DNA of 64,000 nucleotides from Ensifer sp. LCM 4579 (lineage in GTDB: Bacteria; Pseudomonadota; Alphaproteobacteria; Rhizobiales; Rhizobiaceae). Of the stretch, positions 35,062-44,303 are shown piece by piece. The notes under the pieces were generated by a model. It saw nothing but the letters and a program-made list of their open reading frames with translations, was not told the origin of the DNA and searched no databases. Position 1 is the first letter of the stretch, and the number at the start of each line of letters is the position of its first letter. A program made the translations under genes and the position numbers. Location of the stretch: the NCBI RefSeq assembly GCF_001854885.1, contig NZ_MDDV01000018.1, positions 33,104 through 97,103 on the forward strand, given 5' to 3'.

Positions 35062-35846
35062 CGACCCTTGAACTCCGCTTTGCGCTTTTCGAGGAAGGCG
35101 GAAACGCCTTCGGCATAGTCGGCGCTGCGGCCGGCCTCGCGTTGCAGGTCGCGCTCGAGGTCGAGCTGCTGGTCCAGCGAATTGGTGGCGGCGGCCTGGA
35201 TGGCGCGCTTCGTCATGCCGAGGCCCTTGGTTGGGCCGGCAGCGAGCCGTTTGGCGAGCGCGTTCGCCTCTTCCATCAGCGTGTCGTCATCGACGGCGCG
35301 CCAGATCAGGCCCCAGTCGGCGGCGGTATCGGCGTCGAGCGGCTCGGCGGTCAGCGCCAACGCTTTGGCACGCGCTTCTCCAATGAGGCGCGGCAGGCTC
35401 CAGGTGCCGCCGGAGTCCGGCACGAGGCCGATCTTGGCGAAGGCCTGGATGAAGCGGGCGGAGCGGGCGGCGAGCGTGATGTCGCAGGCGAAGGCGATGT
35501 TGGCACCGGCCCCCGCGGCAACGCCGTTTACGGCGCAGATCACCGGCTTTTCCAGGCTCCGGATCAGACGGAGCAGCGGATTGTAGAAGGTCTCGATCGT
35601 CTGGCCGAGGTCCGGCACGCCCTTTTTCGGGTCACGGTCGCCGAGGTCCTGGCCGGCGCAAAAGCCGCGGCCGGCGCCGGTCAAGAGCACTGCACGTACG
35701 TTTTCGTCAGCATGGGCATGCTGGAAGCCAGCGCGCAGCGCCAGGTGCATCTCTTCATTGAAGGCGTTGAGCTTGTCCGGACGGTTCAGCGTAAGGCTCA
35801 GAACGCCGTCGGCAAGCGCCGACAGAACGGTGTCGGAATTGGACAT
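35058..35846 (-). CDS. paaG: 1,2-epoxyphenylacetyl-CoA isomerase
   Basis: A 262-residue crotonase. Oxyanion-hole segments are AGRGFCAGQDL and NGVAAGAGANIA, and the acid is the Asp in LVPDSGGTWSLPRL, the residue typical of PaaG and of isomerases rather than hydratases. It rearranges the epoxide to the oxepin. GGGAGG is 4 bases before ATG 35846; an 8-residue upstream extension is rejected. It is first in the minus-strand block paaG-paaI-paaK-paaR. Confidence 0.94.
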   Translation of the reverse strand: MSNSDTVLSALADGVLSLTLNRPDKLNAFNEEMHLALRAGFQHAHADENVRAVLLTGAGRGFCAGQDLGDRDPKKGVPDLGQTIETFYNPLLRLIRSLEKPVICAVNGVAAGAGANIAFACDITLAARSARFIQAFAKIGLVPDSGGTWSLPRLIGEARAKALALTAEPLDADTAADWGLIWRAVDDDTLMEEANALAKRLAAGPTKGLGMTKRAIQAAATNSLDQQLDLERDLQREAGRSADYAEGVSAFLEKRKAEFKGR

Positions 35847-35892
35847 TGTACCTCCCTGTCGCCTTCCCAAATCGGCGACCGTAAAAAAACAC

Positions 35893-35921
35893 TTGCATAA
35901 ACCGACCGGTCAGTCAATTAT
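35893..35921. promoter_or_regulatory. divergent paaG/paaN control region with PaaR-type half-symmetric site
   Basis: For paaN, TTGCAT (35893-35898) and AATTAT (35916-35921) are 17 bp apart. The sequence between them holds AACCGACCGGTCAGT, with one good AACCGA half-site and one imperfect partner. On the other strand TTGACT (35917-35912) could be the -35 of paaG. One bound TetR-type repressor would block both directions. Confidence 0.6.
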
Positions 35922-35947
35922 AAAAGCACTGATTGGGAGGAATGAGA

Positions 35948-37609
35948 ATGACGGGACTTTTCGAGCGCCATCGCCCGACGCTGGATGCGGCCCTGCAAGC
36001 GGTCGCCAAGCGCGATTTCTGGTCCCCCTATCCGGAAGTGCCGAGTGGCAAAATCTACGGCGAGACCGCCAAGGACGACGGCCTTGCCGCCTACAAGGCG
36101 CGGCTCGGCCAACCTTTTGTTCTGGCCGATCATCCGGCGGAAGGCGCGGTTGGTGCGGAAGTCTCACCTTACGGGCCCGCCCTCGGCATCACCTATCCTG
36201 CGGCCTCCGTCGAGACGCTGATCGCGGCGTCGCGCGCTGCCGCCCGGTCATGGGCTTCGGCTGCGCCGGAGGTACGCATCGGCGTCTGCCTCGAAATTCT
36301 CGCCCGCCTCAACGCCCGCAGCTTCGAAATGGCGAACGCCGTCATGCATACGACAGGGCAGGCCTTTGCCATGGCCTTCCAGGCCGGCGGCCCGCATGCG
36401 CAGGACCGCGGCCTCGAAGCCGTCGCCTTTGCCTATGCCGAAATGACCCGCACGCCCGCTCAGGCGACCTGGACGAAGCCGCAGGGCAAGGGCGAGCCGA
36501 TCATCATGGAGAAGCACTGGCGCGTCGTTCCGCGTGGCGTTTCGATTGTCATCGGCTGCAACACCTTCCCGACCTGGAACAGCTATCCCGGCCTTTTCGC
36601 AAGCCTTGCCACCGGCAACACCGTCATCGTCAAGCCGCACCCGGCAGCGATCCTCCCGCTTGCCATCACCGTCGAGATCATCCGGCAGGTTTTGGTGGAA
36701 GAGGGCTTTGCGGCCGATATCGTCTTGCTTGCTGCAGATGCGCCCGGTTCGGAAATCACCAAGGACCTTGTGCAGCACCCGGCCGTTGCCATCGTCGATT
36801 ATACCGGCTCCAACGCATTTGGCACATGGGTACGCGAGAACGCAGGCGCCGCGGGCGTCTACACGGAAGAGGCCGGCGTCAATTCCATCGTCATCGGCGC
36901 CACCGACAATTTCGCTGGCATGTGCAGCAATATCGCGTTCTCGCTGTCGCTCTATTCCGGCCAGATGTGTACGGCCCCGCAGGATATCTTTGTCCCGCGC
37001 GGCGGGATCGAGACGGACGAGGGCCACAAGACATTTGATGACGTCGCGGCCGGTATTGCCGCGGCCGTCGATGGCCTGCTTGCCGATCCGGCCCGTGCGG
37101 CCGGTGTCTGCGGCGCCATCGCCAATCCGGCAACGCTGGCCCGTATCGCGACGGCCCGTTCGCTCGGTCGCATCGTTCGCGACTCCGCGCCGGTGGAAGG
37201 TCTCGACGATGCGCGCACCGCGACCCCGCTGATCCTTGCCGTCGATGCGGCGGATACGGATGCCTATGCGGAAGAGCGTTTCGGCCCCGTCGCCTTTGTC
37301 GTTGCTGTCGATGACATCCAGGACGGCGTGAATCGCGCCGCTGAGCTCGCCGAGTGCAAGGGCGCGATCACGGCAGCCCTCTACGCGACAGATGAGGCGC
37401 AAGTCCTCACCGCCGCTGATCGGTTCGCCGCGGCCGGCGTCAATCTTTCGGTCAATCTGACCGGCGGCATCTACGTCAACCAGAGCGCCGCCTTCAGCGA
37501 TTTCCACGTCACCGGTGCCAACCCGGCGGGCAATGCCAGCCTGACGGATGCGGCCTTCGTCGCCAACCGGTTCCGCGTGGTGATGTGGCGTCGCCCTGCG
37601 GCGGCGTGA
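35948..37609 (+). CDS. paaN: phenylacetate degradation protein PaaN, aldehyde dehydrogenase-like
   Basis: A 553-residue PaaN-family protein, an aldehyde dehydrogenase superfamily member without the MaoC domain. Visible marks: GCNTFPTWNSYPGLFASLATG, KPHPAAILP and the likely catalytic Cys in LYSGQMCTAPQDIF. GGGAGG (35935-35940) is 7 bases before ATG 35948, which decides between two close ATGs. Its exact reaction is not settled; it often occurs in paa clusters of alpha- and betaproteobacteria, here alongside paaZ. It leads an operon with an ABC transporter. Confidence 0.92.
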   Translation: MTGLFERHRPTLDAALQAVAKRDFWSPYPEVPSGKIYGETAKDDGLAAYKARLGQPFVLADHPAEGAVGAEVSPYGPALGITYPAASVETLIAASRAAARSWASAAPEVRIGVCLEILARLNARSFEMANAVMHTTGQAFAMAFQAGGPHAQDRGLEAVAFAYAEMTRTPAQATWTKPQGKGEPIIMEKHWRVVPRGVSIVIGCNTFPTWNSYPGLFASLATGNTVIVKPHPAAILPLAITVEIIRQVLVEEGFAADIVLLAADAPGSEITKDLVQHPAVAIVDYTGSNAFGTWVRENAGAAGVYTEEAGVNSIVIGATDNFAGMCSNIAFSLSLYSGQMCTAPQDIFVPRGGIETDEGHKTFDDVAAGIAAAVDGLLADPARAAGVCGAIANPATLARIATARSLGRIVRDSAPVEGLDDARTATPLILAVDAADTDAYAEERFGPVAFVVAVDDIQDGVNRAAELAECKGAITAALYATDEAQVLTAADRFAAAGVNLSVNLTGGIYVNQSAAFSDFHVTGANPAGNASLTDAAFVANRFRVVMWRRPAAA

Positions 37610-37655
37610 GGAGAGTTTTCGATTCAACCTTTTCTTTGTTGGGAGGAGAACCGAC

Positions 37656-38795
37656 ATGAAATTTGCGCTTACAACGACGGCCCTTGCACTCGTTCTCGGC
37701 ATTGCCGCGCCCGCCTTTGCCGATATCAGGATCGGCGCCACCCTTTCCGAAACCGGCCCCGCCGCCTTCCTTGGCGATCCGGAGGCCAAGACGCTGAAGA
37801 TGCTGGTCGAGGAGATCAATGCGGCAGGCGGCGTCAATGGCGAAAAGATCGAACTGATCGTCTATGACGACGGTGGCGACCCGAACAAGGCGCGCACCTT
37901 CGCCACCCGCCTGGTCGAAGACGACGAAGTGGTGGCCGTGATCGGCGGTACGACGACCGGCACCTCCATGGCTATCATCCCGGTCTTCGAGGATGCGGAA
38001 GTGCCCTTCATCTCGCTTGCGGGCGCGATCGAGATCATCGACCCCGTAAAGCCCTATACCTTCAAGACGCCGCACACGGACCGTATGGCCTGCGCGAAAA
38101 TCTTCGAGGACATGAAGAAGACCGGTATCACCAAGATCGGCGTGATCTCCGGTTCGGACGGCTTCGGAGCGTCCATGCGCAAACAGTGCCTGGAAATCAT
38201 CGGCGAATATGGCATCGAGGTGCTCGCCGACGAGACCTACGGCCCCACCGACGCCGACATGACGCCACAGCTCACCAACATAAAGGGCAAGGAAGGGATT
38301 CAGGCGGTGCTGAACCCCGGCTTCGGCCAGGGGCCGGCGATCGTGACGCGCAACTACGCGCAGCTTGCCGTCGGGCTGCCGCTCTACCAGTCGCACGGCG
38401 TCGCCTCGGATGGCTTTATCGAGCTTGCCGGCGCTGAGGCCGCCGAAGGCGTGCGCCTGCCGGGCACGGCGCTCCTCGTCGCAGAAATCCTGCCGGAGAA
38501 CGACCCGCAGCGTAAAGTCGTTACTGCCTACAAGGAAGCCTACGAGAAGGCGACCGGCAAGCCGGTCTCGACCTTCGGCGGCTACGCTCATGATGCGTTG
38601 CGCATCCTCGTCGATGCGATCGTCCGCGCGGGGAGCGCCGAGCCATCGGATATCCGCGATGCGATCGAGGCGACAAAAGGTTTTGTCGGCACCACGGGCA
38701 CCGTCACCATGACGGCCGAGGATCACCTCGGCCTCGACCTATCCGCCTTCCGCATGCTTGAGATCGAAAAGGGCGGCTGGAAGATCGTCGAGTAA
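37656..38795 (+). CDS. branched-chain amino-acid-type ABC transporter substrate-binding protein
   Basis: A 379-residue periplasmic binding protein with a signal peptide (MKFALTTTALALVLGIAAPAFA) and LivK-like start IRIGATLSETGPAAFLGDPE. Marks: INAAGGVNGEKI and GGTTTGTSMAI. Its setting inside the paa island, between paaN and the rest of the transport genes, points to phenylacetate or a related aromatic acid as ligand; that is inference. GGGAGGAG lies 7 bases before the ATG. Confidence 0.92.
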   Translation: MKFALTTTALALVLGIAAPAFADIRIGATLSETGPAAFLGDPEAKTLKMLVEEINAAGGVNGEKIELIVYDDGGDPNKARTFATRLVEDDEVVAVIGGTTTGTSMAIIPVFEDAEVPFISLAGAIEIIDPVKPYTFKTPHTDRMACAKIFEDMKKTGITKIGVISGSDGFGASMRKQCLEIIGEYGIEVLADETYGPTDADMTPQLTNIKGKEGIQAVLNPGFGQGPAIVTRNYAQLAVGLPLYQSHGVASDGFIELAGAEAAEGVRLPGTALLVAEILPENDPQRKVVTAYKEAYEKATGKPVSTFGGYAHDALRILVDAIVRAGSAEPSDIRDAIEATKGFVGTTGTVTMTAEDHLGLDLSAFRMLEIEKGGWKIVE

Positions 38796-38865
38796 TCGAG
38801 TCCGCCGGCCCGCGCCATCATGCGTGGGTAGGCGGAAACCCGTCGTGCGCGAAGCGGAGGCATCC

Positions 38866-39738
38866 ATGCCCGAACTCCTGCAATTTCTTCTCTCCGGGAT
38901 CACGGTCGGCGCGGTCTATGCGTTGGTCGCCCTCGGCTTCACGATCATCTACAACGCCTCTGACGTCGTGAACTTCGCCCAGGGCGAATTCGTCATGCTT
39001 GGCGGCATGATCACCTTTTTTGCGCACGCCGCCGGCCTGCCGCTGCCGCTCGCCGCGCTCATTGCCATCATCGCGACGGCCGCGATCGGCGTCGCGCTCA
39101 ACAAGCTGGCGATCGAGCCCGCCCGCGGCGCGCCCGTCGTCTCGCTGATCATCATCACCATCGGCGCGTCCATCTTCATTCGCGGCGCGACGCAGCTCAT
39201 TTTCGACAAGCAGCTCCACCGCTTCCCGGCCTTTTCCGGCGACCAGCCGATCCTGATCGGCGGCGCGACCATCCTGCCGCAGAGCCTCTGGGTGATTGCC
39301 GGCGCGCTCGCCATCTTCTTCTGTCTTTGGCTGTTCTTCACGCGCACGCTGATCGGCCGCGCCGTGCTTGCGACGGCGAACAACCGCATCGCCGCCCAGC
39401 TCGTCGGCATCAACACCAACTATGTGATGACGCTCTCCTTCGCGATGTCCGCCGCCATCGGCGCGCTCGCCGGCGTGCTGGTGACGCCGATCACGCTGAC
39501 CGGCTACGATGTCGGCCTCGCCCTGGCGCTGAAAGGTTTCGCCGCCGCCATGCTCGGCGGTATGGGTAATCCCAAGGGAGCGCTCGTCGGCGGCCTGCTG
39601 CTCGGCGTTCTGGAAGCGATGACGGCCGGTTACATCAGCTCGCAATACAAGGATGCGGCCGCCTTTGTCGTCATCCTCGCGGTGCTCTTCGCCATGCCGC
39701 AGGGCCTTTTTGGCCGCAAGTCGACGGATCGGGTGTGA
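38866..39738 (+). CDS. ABC transporter permease, LivH type
   Basis: A 290-residue membrane protein of the LivH family: ALVALGFTIIYNASDVVNFAQ and LGGMGNPKGALVGGLLLGVLE. About eight spans. CGGAGG precedes ATG 38866 with 5 bases; longer in-frame starts overlap the receptor gene and are excluded. It ends just before the LivM-type gene. Confidence 0.94.
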   Translation: MPELLQFLLSGITVGAVYALVALGFTIIYNASDVVNFAQGEFVMLGGMITFFAHAAGLPLPLAALIAIIATAAIGVALNKLAIEPARGAPVVSLIIITIGASIFIRGATQLIFDKQLHRFPAFSGDQPILIGGATILPQSLWVIAGALAIFFCLWLFFTRTLIGRAVLATANNRIAAQLVGINTNYVMTLSFAMSAAIGALAGVLVTPITLTGYDVGLALALKGFAAAMLGGMGNPKGALVGGLLLGVLEAMTAGYISSQYKDAAAFVVILAVLFAMPQGLFGRKSTDRV

Positions 39739-39740
39739 CC

Positions 39741-40697
39741 ATGCGGTTCTCCAGCAAGGCAACAACGCTTCTCATCCTCATCGCGGTCATCGCCATCGCG
39801 CCGGTCTTCTTTCCGTCGTCCTATTATTTCCGTGTCGGTTCGCTGATCTTCGTCAATGGCCTTGCGGTGACGGGCCTTGTCGTCCTCATCGGTTATGCCG
39901 GCCAGATCAGCCTGGGACATGCGGGTTTTGCCGGCATCGGGGCCTATGCCTGCGCGCTGGCCCCGGTTCATCTCGGCCTGCATCCGGCGCTCGCCGCTGT
40001 GTTCGGCGCGGCTCTCTCCGCCACAATCGCCTTCCTTGTCGGCCGACCGATCCTGCGGCTCAAGGGCTATTATCTCGCCGTCGCCAGCCTAGGATTCGGT
40101 ATCCTCGTCTCCATGGTGCTGTCGAACGAGGCACGGCTCACCGGCGGTCCGGATGGTATGGCGGTGCCGGAGCTGGGCCTCCGGGGCGTTCTGAGGACCG
40201 TGGGCGTCGACCTCTCCAATACGGAATTCTGGTACGCCTTCTCCGGTCTCGTGCTGGTGCTCGGCGCGTGGCTGGCGCTCAATCTCTATCACAGCCCGAC
40301 CGGGCGGGCGCTGCGCGCTCTGCACGGTTCGGAGATCGCGGCCCGCACCGTCGGCGTCGATGTCGCGCATTACAAGCTCGTCGCCTTCGTTCTGTCGGCC
40401 GTCTATGCTTCGGTGTCCGGCTCGCTGCTGGCGCTGCAGAACAAGTTCATCACGCCGGATGTCGCAGGCTTCATGCATTCCATCGAGATGGTCACGATGA
40501 CAGTGCTCGGCGGGGCGGGGTCGGTGCTCGGGGCCATCCTCGGTGCGGTGATCCTGACGACGCTGCCGCAGGTGCTGACGATCTTCCAGGAGTATGAACA
40601 GCTCATGCTCGGCCTCGTCATGATGCTCGTCATGATCTTCATGCGCCAGGGCCTTTTGCCCTCTATCGCGCGCAGCGTCCGGGGGAGGGGAGAATGA
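39741..40697 (+). CDS. ABC transporter permease, LivM type
   Basis: A 318-residue permease with the LivM signature LVVLIGYAGQISLGHAGFAG and a C-terminal MTVLGGAGSVLGAILGA. GTG 39735 would overlap the previous stop and is a possible alternative start. It shares ATGA with the ATPase gene that follows. Pairs with the LivH-type subunit to form the membrane channel. Confidence 0.94.
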   Translation: MRFSSKATTLLILIAVIAIAPVFFPSSYYFRVGSLIFVNGLAVTGLVVLIGYAGQISLGHAGFAGIGAYACALAPVHLGLHPALAAVFGAALSATIAFLVGRPILRLKGYYLAVASLGFGILVSMVLSNEARLTGGPDGMAVPELGLRGVLRTVGVDLSNTEFWYAFSGLVLVLGAWLALNLYHSPTGRALRALHGSEIAARTVGVDVAHYKLVAFVLSAVYASVSGSLLALQNKFITPDVAGFMHSIEMVTMTVLGGAGSVLGAILGAVILTTLPQVLTIFQEYEQLMLGLVMMLVMIFMRQGLLPSIARSVRGRGE

Positions 40698-41479
40698 GCC
40701 TGCTTCAGATCGAGGGTTTGGGGATCGACTTCGGCGGCCTTCGCGCCGTCCATGATGTCGGCTTTTCGTTGAAACCCGGCGAGATCGTCTCCGTCATCGG
40801 CCCGAACGGCGCCGGAAAGACGACGCTTTTCAACATGATCTCCGGCGTCTACGCCCCGGGGCGCGGCCGGGTCGTTCTGGAGGGCGAGGACGTCACTCGC
40901 ATGCCGCCGCATCTCCTCGCTCGCCGCGGCCTGTCGCGCACGTTCCAGAATTTGCAGATCTTTCAGTCGATGAGCGTTCTGGAAAACGCCATTGCCGGCC
41001 ATCACCTGCATGAGCGCGGCTCGGTCTTCGCCGATCTCTTCTCGCTCCCCGCCTCGCGTCGCCGCAGCAAGGCGTCGGAGGAAAGCGCCCGCGTGCTGCT
41101 CGAGCGCGTCGGCCTCGGCCGCGCCGCCGAGCAGGAGGCCGGTTCGCTCTCCTATGGCGCGCTCAAGCGGCTGGAGATCGCACGCGCGCTGGCGCTGAAA
41201 CCGCGCGTCCTGCTGCTCGACGAACCTGCCGCCGGCTGCAACGCCGTCGAAACGGAGGAGATCGATCATCTGATCGCCAAGGTCGCGGCTGAGGGCGTGT
41301 CGATCCTGCTGGTAGAACATGACATGAAAATGGTCATGCGCATTTCCAACCATATCGTGGTGCTCGATCACGGCGAGAAAATCGCCGAAGGGGAACCGGC
41401 GGCGATCGCCCGCAATCCGCGTGTCATCGAGGCCTATCTGGGTGCCCAGGCGACGGAGGTCCAAAATGCTGACGGTTGA
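40694..41479 (+). CDS. ABC transporter ATP-binding protein, LivG type
   Basis: A 261-residue ATPase. Walker A GPNGAGKTT, an ABC signature degenerate at SYGALKRLEIARAL, Walker B VLLLDEPAAG and the H-loop VEHDMKMV. LivG members often carry this altered signature. It overlaps the LivF-type gene by 14 bp. Confidence 0.95.
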   Translation: MSLLQIEGLGIDFGGLRAVHDVGFSLKPGEIVSVIGPNGAGKTTLFNMISGVYAPGRGRVVLEGEDVTRMPPHLLARRGLSRTFQNLQIFQSMSVLENAIAGHHLHERGSVFADLFSLPASRRRSKASEESARVLLERVGLGRAAEQEAGSLSYGALKRLEIARALALKPRVLLLDEPAAGCNAVETEEIDHLIAKVAAEGVSILLVEHDMKMVMRISNHIVVLDHGEKIAEGEPAAIARNPRVIEAYLGAQATEVQNADG

Positions 41480-42167
41480 GGGACTGCGCTCGCGCTACGG
41501 CCGCATCGAGGTATTGCACGGCATCGACCTCGATGTCGCCTCCGGCGAAATCGTCACGGTGATCGGCGCGAACGGCGCAGGCAAGACGACGCTGCTCAAG
41601 TGCCTGTCCGGCATCCAACCGGTTTCGGCGGGGTCCATTGTCTTCCGCGGCGAGGCGATGACCACAGTGCCGGCGCATCGCCGTGTGCAGCGGGGCCTCG
41701 CTCAGACGCCCGAGGGACGGCAGATTTTCACGAACCTGACGGTGGAGGAAAATCTCCGTCTCGGCGCCTATCTCTTCGCCGATGACAAGGTGGACCGCGA
41801 TATGCAGGACGCCTTCGCCATGTTCCCCATTCTAAAGGAGAAGCGCAACCTTGCGGCCGGCGGCCTTTCCGGCGGGCAGCAGCAGATGCTGGCGATTGCC
41901 CGCGCGCTGATGGCGCGCCCCTCCTGCCTGTTGCTCGACGAGCCGAGCATGGGCCTCGCCCCCATCCTCGTCGCCCAGATCTTCGACGTGGTGAGAAGCA
42001 TGAAGGCGCTCGGCGTCACCGTGCTTCTGGTCGAGCAGAACGCCTTTGGCGCGCTCTCGGTCGCCGACCGGGGCTATGTCATGGAGACGGGGCGGATCAC
42101 CATGTCCGGCCCCGCCGCCGGATTGATTGCGGATGAGCGGATCCGCGCTGCTTACCTGGGAATATGA
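41466..42167 (+). CDS. ABC transporter ATP-binding protein, LivF type
   Basis: A 233-residue ATPase. Walker A GANGAGKTT, signature LSGGQQQMLAIARAL, Walker B CLLLDEPSMGLAP, H-loop replaced by LVEQNAF as is usual in LivF. ATG 41466 follows a GGAGGTCC ribosome site inside livG. Last subunit of the five-gene transporter; the next gene starts 4 bp later. Confidence 0.95.
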   Translation: MLTVEGLRSRYGRIEVLHGIDLDVASGEIVTVIGANGAGKTTLLKCLSGIQPVSAGSIVFRGEAMTTVPAHRRVQRGLAQTPEGRQIFTNLTVEENLRLGAYLFADDKVDRDMQDAFAMFPILKEKRNLAAGGLSGGQQQMLAIARALMARPSCLLLDEPSMGLAPILVAQIFDVVRSMKALGVTVLLVEQNAFGALSVADRGYVMETGRITMSGPAAGLIADERIRAAYLGI

Positions 42168-42171
42168 GACC

Positions 42172-44232
42172 ATGACTGTCACTATCGGCCGCGAAAACGC
42201 CATCGCCGTCGTCACCGTCGAAAATCCGCCCGTCAATGCCCTGTCGCAGGCGCTGCGACAGGCGTTGGTCAATGCGGTGGCGGAGCTGGATGCGGATGCG
42301 GCGGTGAAGGCCGTGGTGCTGATCTGCGCCGGCCGCACCTTCATCGCCGGCGCTGATGTCAGCGAATTCGGCAAGCCGCCGCAACCGCCGCATCTGCCTG
42401 ACGTGGTGGCCAGCATCGAGTCCGCGAAAAAGCCATGGGTCGCGGCGATCCATGGCAGCGCGCTCGGAGGCGGACTGGAAGTGGCGCTCGGCTGCGCCTG
42501 GCGCGTGGCGGTTCCCTCCGCCAGCCTCGGCCTGCCGGAGGTCAAGCTTGGCATCATCCCCGGCGCCGGCGGCACCATTCGCCTGCCGCGGCTGATCGGC
42601 CCCGCCGCCGCCGTCGATCTGGTGACGAGCGGCAGCCCGGTCAGCGCCAAGAAGGCGCGGGAGCTCGGCCTGGTCGATGCGGTGCTTGAGGGCGACCTTC
42701 GCACTGGTGCGATTGCCTTCGCAATCGACGTCGCTGAAAAATCCTCGCCGCCGCCGATCTCCGACCGCGTCGTGCCGGCGGTCGAAGCCGGTTTCTGGGA
42801 AAGCGCGGAAAAGGCAGTCGCCGCCAAGGCGAAGCGCGAAGTAGCACCACTCCGGGCCCTCGCCGCCCTGCGCAAGGCGAGCGAGACGGATTTTGCCAGC
42901 GCCATGGAATTCGAGCGCGAGACCTTTCTCGAACTGCGCGGCTCGGCTCAGGCGGCAGCGCTGCGCCATGTCTTTTTCGCCGAGCGCGCCGCGCTGCGCC
43001 CGCCGGAGCTTGCTGGGATCACGCCGCGTGACATTCGTTCGGCCGCCGTCATCGGCGGAGGGACGATGGGCGCCGGCATCGTCGCGGCGCTCCGCGATGC
43101 CGGCCTCCCGGTCGTGCTGATCGAGCGCGATGAGGTGGCGGTCGAGCGGGGGCTAGTCAATGTGCGGGCCATTTTCGCGGGCTCCGTGAAGCGCGGCCGC
43201 ATCACGCAGTCCGTTGCAGATGAACGGATGGCCGGCATCATCGGCGGCGATGACTACGGCCTGCTCGGCGACACGGATCTCGTCATCGAAGCCGTTTTCG
43301 AGGATCTTGCAGTCAAGCGCGCCGTCTTCGAAACGCTCTCTTCGGTCTGCCGGGCGGATGCGGTGTTGGCCACCAACACCTCCTATCTCGATCCGGGCGC
43401 GATCAGCGAGGGCGTGAGTTATCCGGAACGCTTCCTCGGGCTGCATTTCTTCAGCCCGGCGCAGATCATGAAGTTGCTGGAGATCGTGCCGGCCGAAAGG
43501 ACTGCGCCGGACGTGCTCGCGACCGGTTTTGCGCTCGCCCGCCTGCTCGGAAAAATCCCCGTCCGCGCGGGCATCTGCGATGGGTTCATCGGCAACCGTA
43601 TCCTGAAGGTGACGCGGGCGCAGGCGGAGCGGCTGCTGCTTTCCGGCGCGACTCCCTCGACCGTCGATGCCGCCATGCGCGTCTTCGGCCTGCCGATGGG
43701 GCCTTTCGAGGCGCAGGACCTCGGCGGCCTCGACATCGCCGCCTTCCAGCGCAAGGCCGCGCGCGAGCGTGGTGAGACGCCCTTTGCGCCTGTGGCCGAT
43801 CGGCTTTGCGCCATCGAGCGTTTCGGCCAGAAAACCGGCGGCGGCTGGTACGATTACCAGTCCGGCGACCGTGCGCCAAAGCCATCTGAAACCGTGGCGA
43901 AAATCATCGCCGAAGAGGCCGCCGGCCGACCGCAGCGGGTCTGGGACGACGCGGCGATCGCGGATGCGGTCCTCCTGTCGATGGTCAACGAGGCGACGCG
44001 AATTCTGGAGGAGCGTGTGGCCCTGCGCGCTGCCGACATCGATCTCGTGAAAATCCACGGTTATGGGTTCCCGCGCTGGCGGGGCGGACCGATGCACTAT
44101 GCGGAGGCCCGCAGCCTCGCGGAGGTCGTGGCGGTGCTCGAGGGGCTTGCGGCGGATGGTCTTGCCGAGCCGCCCTGCGAAGCCCTGCGCCGGGCGGCGC
44201 AAGCGGGCCGCTTTTCAGCGCTTGCCGAGTAG
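42172..44232 (+). CDS. fused enoyl-CoA hydratase / 3-hydroxyacyl-CoA dehydrogenase (PaaF-PaaH role)
   Basis: A 686-residue FadB/FadJ-like fusion. The crotonase half (1 to about 280) has GADVSEFG and GSALGGGLEVAL with both catalytic Glu (GGLEVA and LPEVKLGIIPGAGGT). The dehydrogenase half starts with the NAD loop IGGGTMGAGI near residue 290 and has the catalytic His in GLHFFSP. No separate paaF or paaH appears in the island, so this protein probably does both late beta-oxidation steps before PaaJ. It sits 4 bp after the transporter ATPase gene, in the paaN operon. Confidence 0.9.
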   Translation: MTVTIGRENAIAVVTVENPPVNALSQALRQALVNAVAELDADAAVKAVVLICAGRTFIAGADVSEFGKPPQPPHLPDVVASIESAKKPWVAAIHGSALGGGLEVALGCAWRVAVPSASLGLPEVKLGIIPGAGGTIRLPRLIGPAAAVDLVTSGSPVSAKKARELGLVDAVLEGDLRTGAIAFAIDVAEKSSPPPISDRVVPAVEAGFWESAEKAVAAKAKREVAPLRALAALRKASETDFASAMEFERETFLELRGSAQAAALRHVFFAERAALRPPELAGITPRDIRSAAVIGGGTMGAGIVAALRDAGLPVVLIERDEVAVERGLVNVRAIFAGSVKRGRITQSVADERMAGIIGGDDYGLLGDTDLVIEAVFEDLAVKRAVFETLSSVCRADAVLATNTSYLDPGAISEGVSYPERFLGLHFFSPAQIMKLLEIVPAERTAPDVLATGFALARLLGKIPVRAGICDGFIGNRILKVTRAQAERLLLSGATPSTVDAAMRVFGLPMGPFEAQDLGGLDIAAFQRKAARERGETPFAPVADRLCAIERFGQKTGGGWYDYQSGDRAPKPSETVAKIIAEEAAGRPQRVWDDAAIADAVLLSMVNEATRILEERVALRAADIDLVKIHGYGFPRWRGGPMHYAEARSLAEVVAVLEGLAADGLAEPPCEALRRAAQAGRFSALAE

Positions 44233-44303
44233 AACCCGATGGGCAAGCGCCGCGGACTGTGGTGAGATAGTTTGGAGAAAGAGGCATTCTGCTGGAGCCG
44301 AGG

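Noticed and set aside
36248-37837. Minus-strand 529-codon frame opposite paaN
   Set aside because: Antisense shadow of a recognised gene; it also crosses the paaN to receptor gap.
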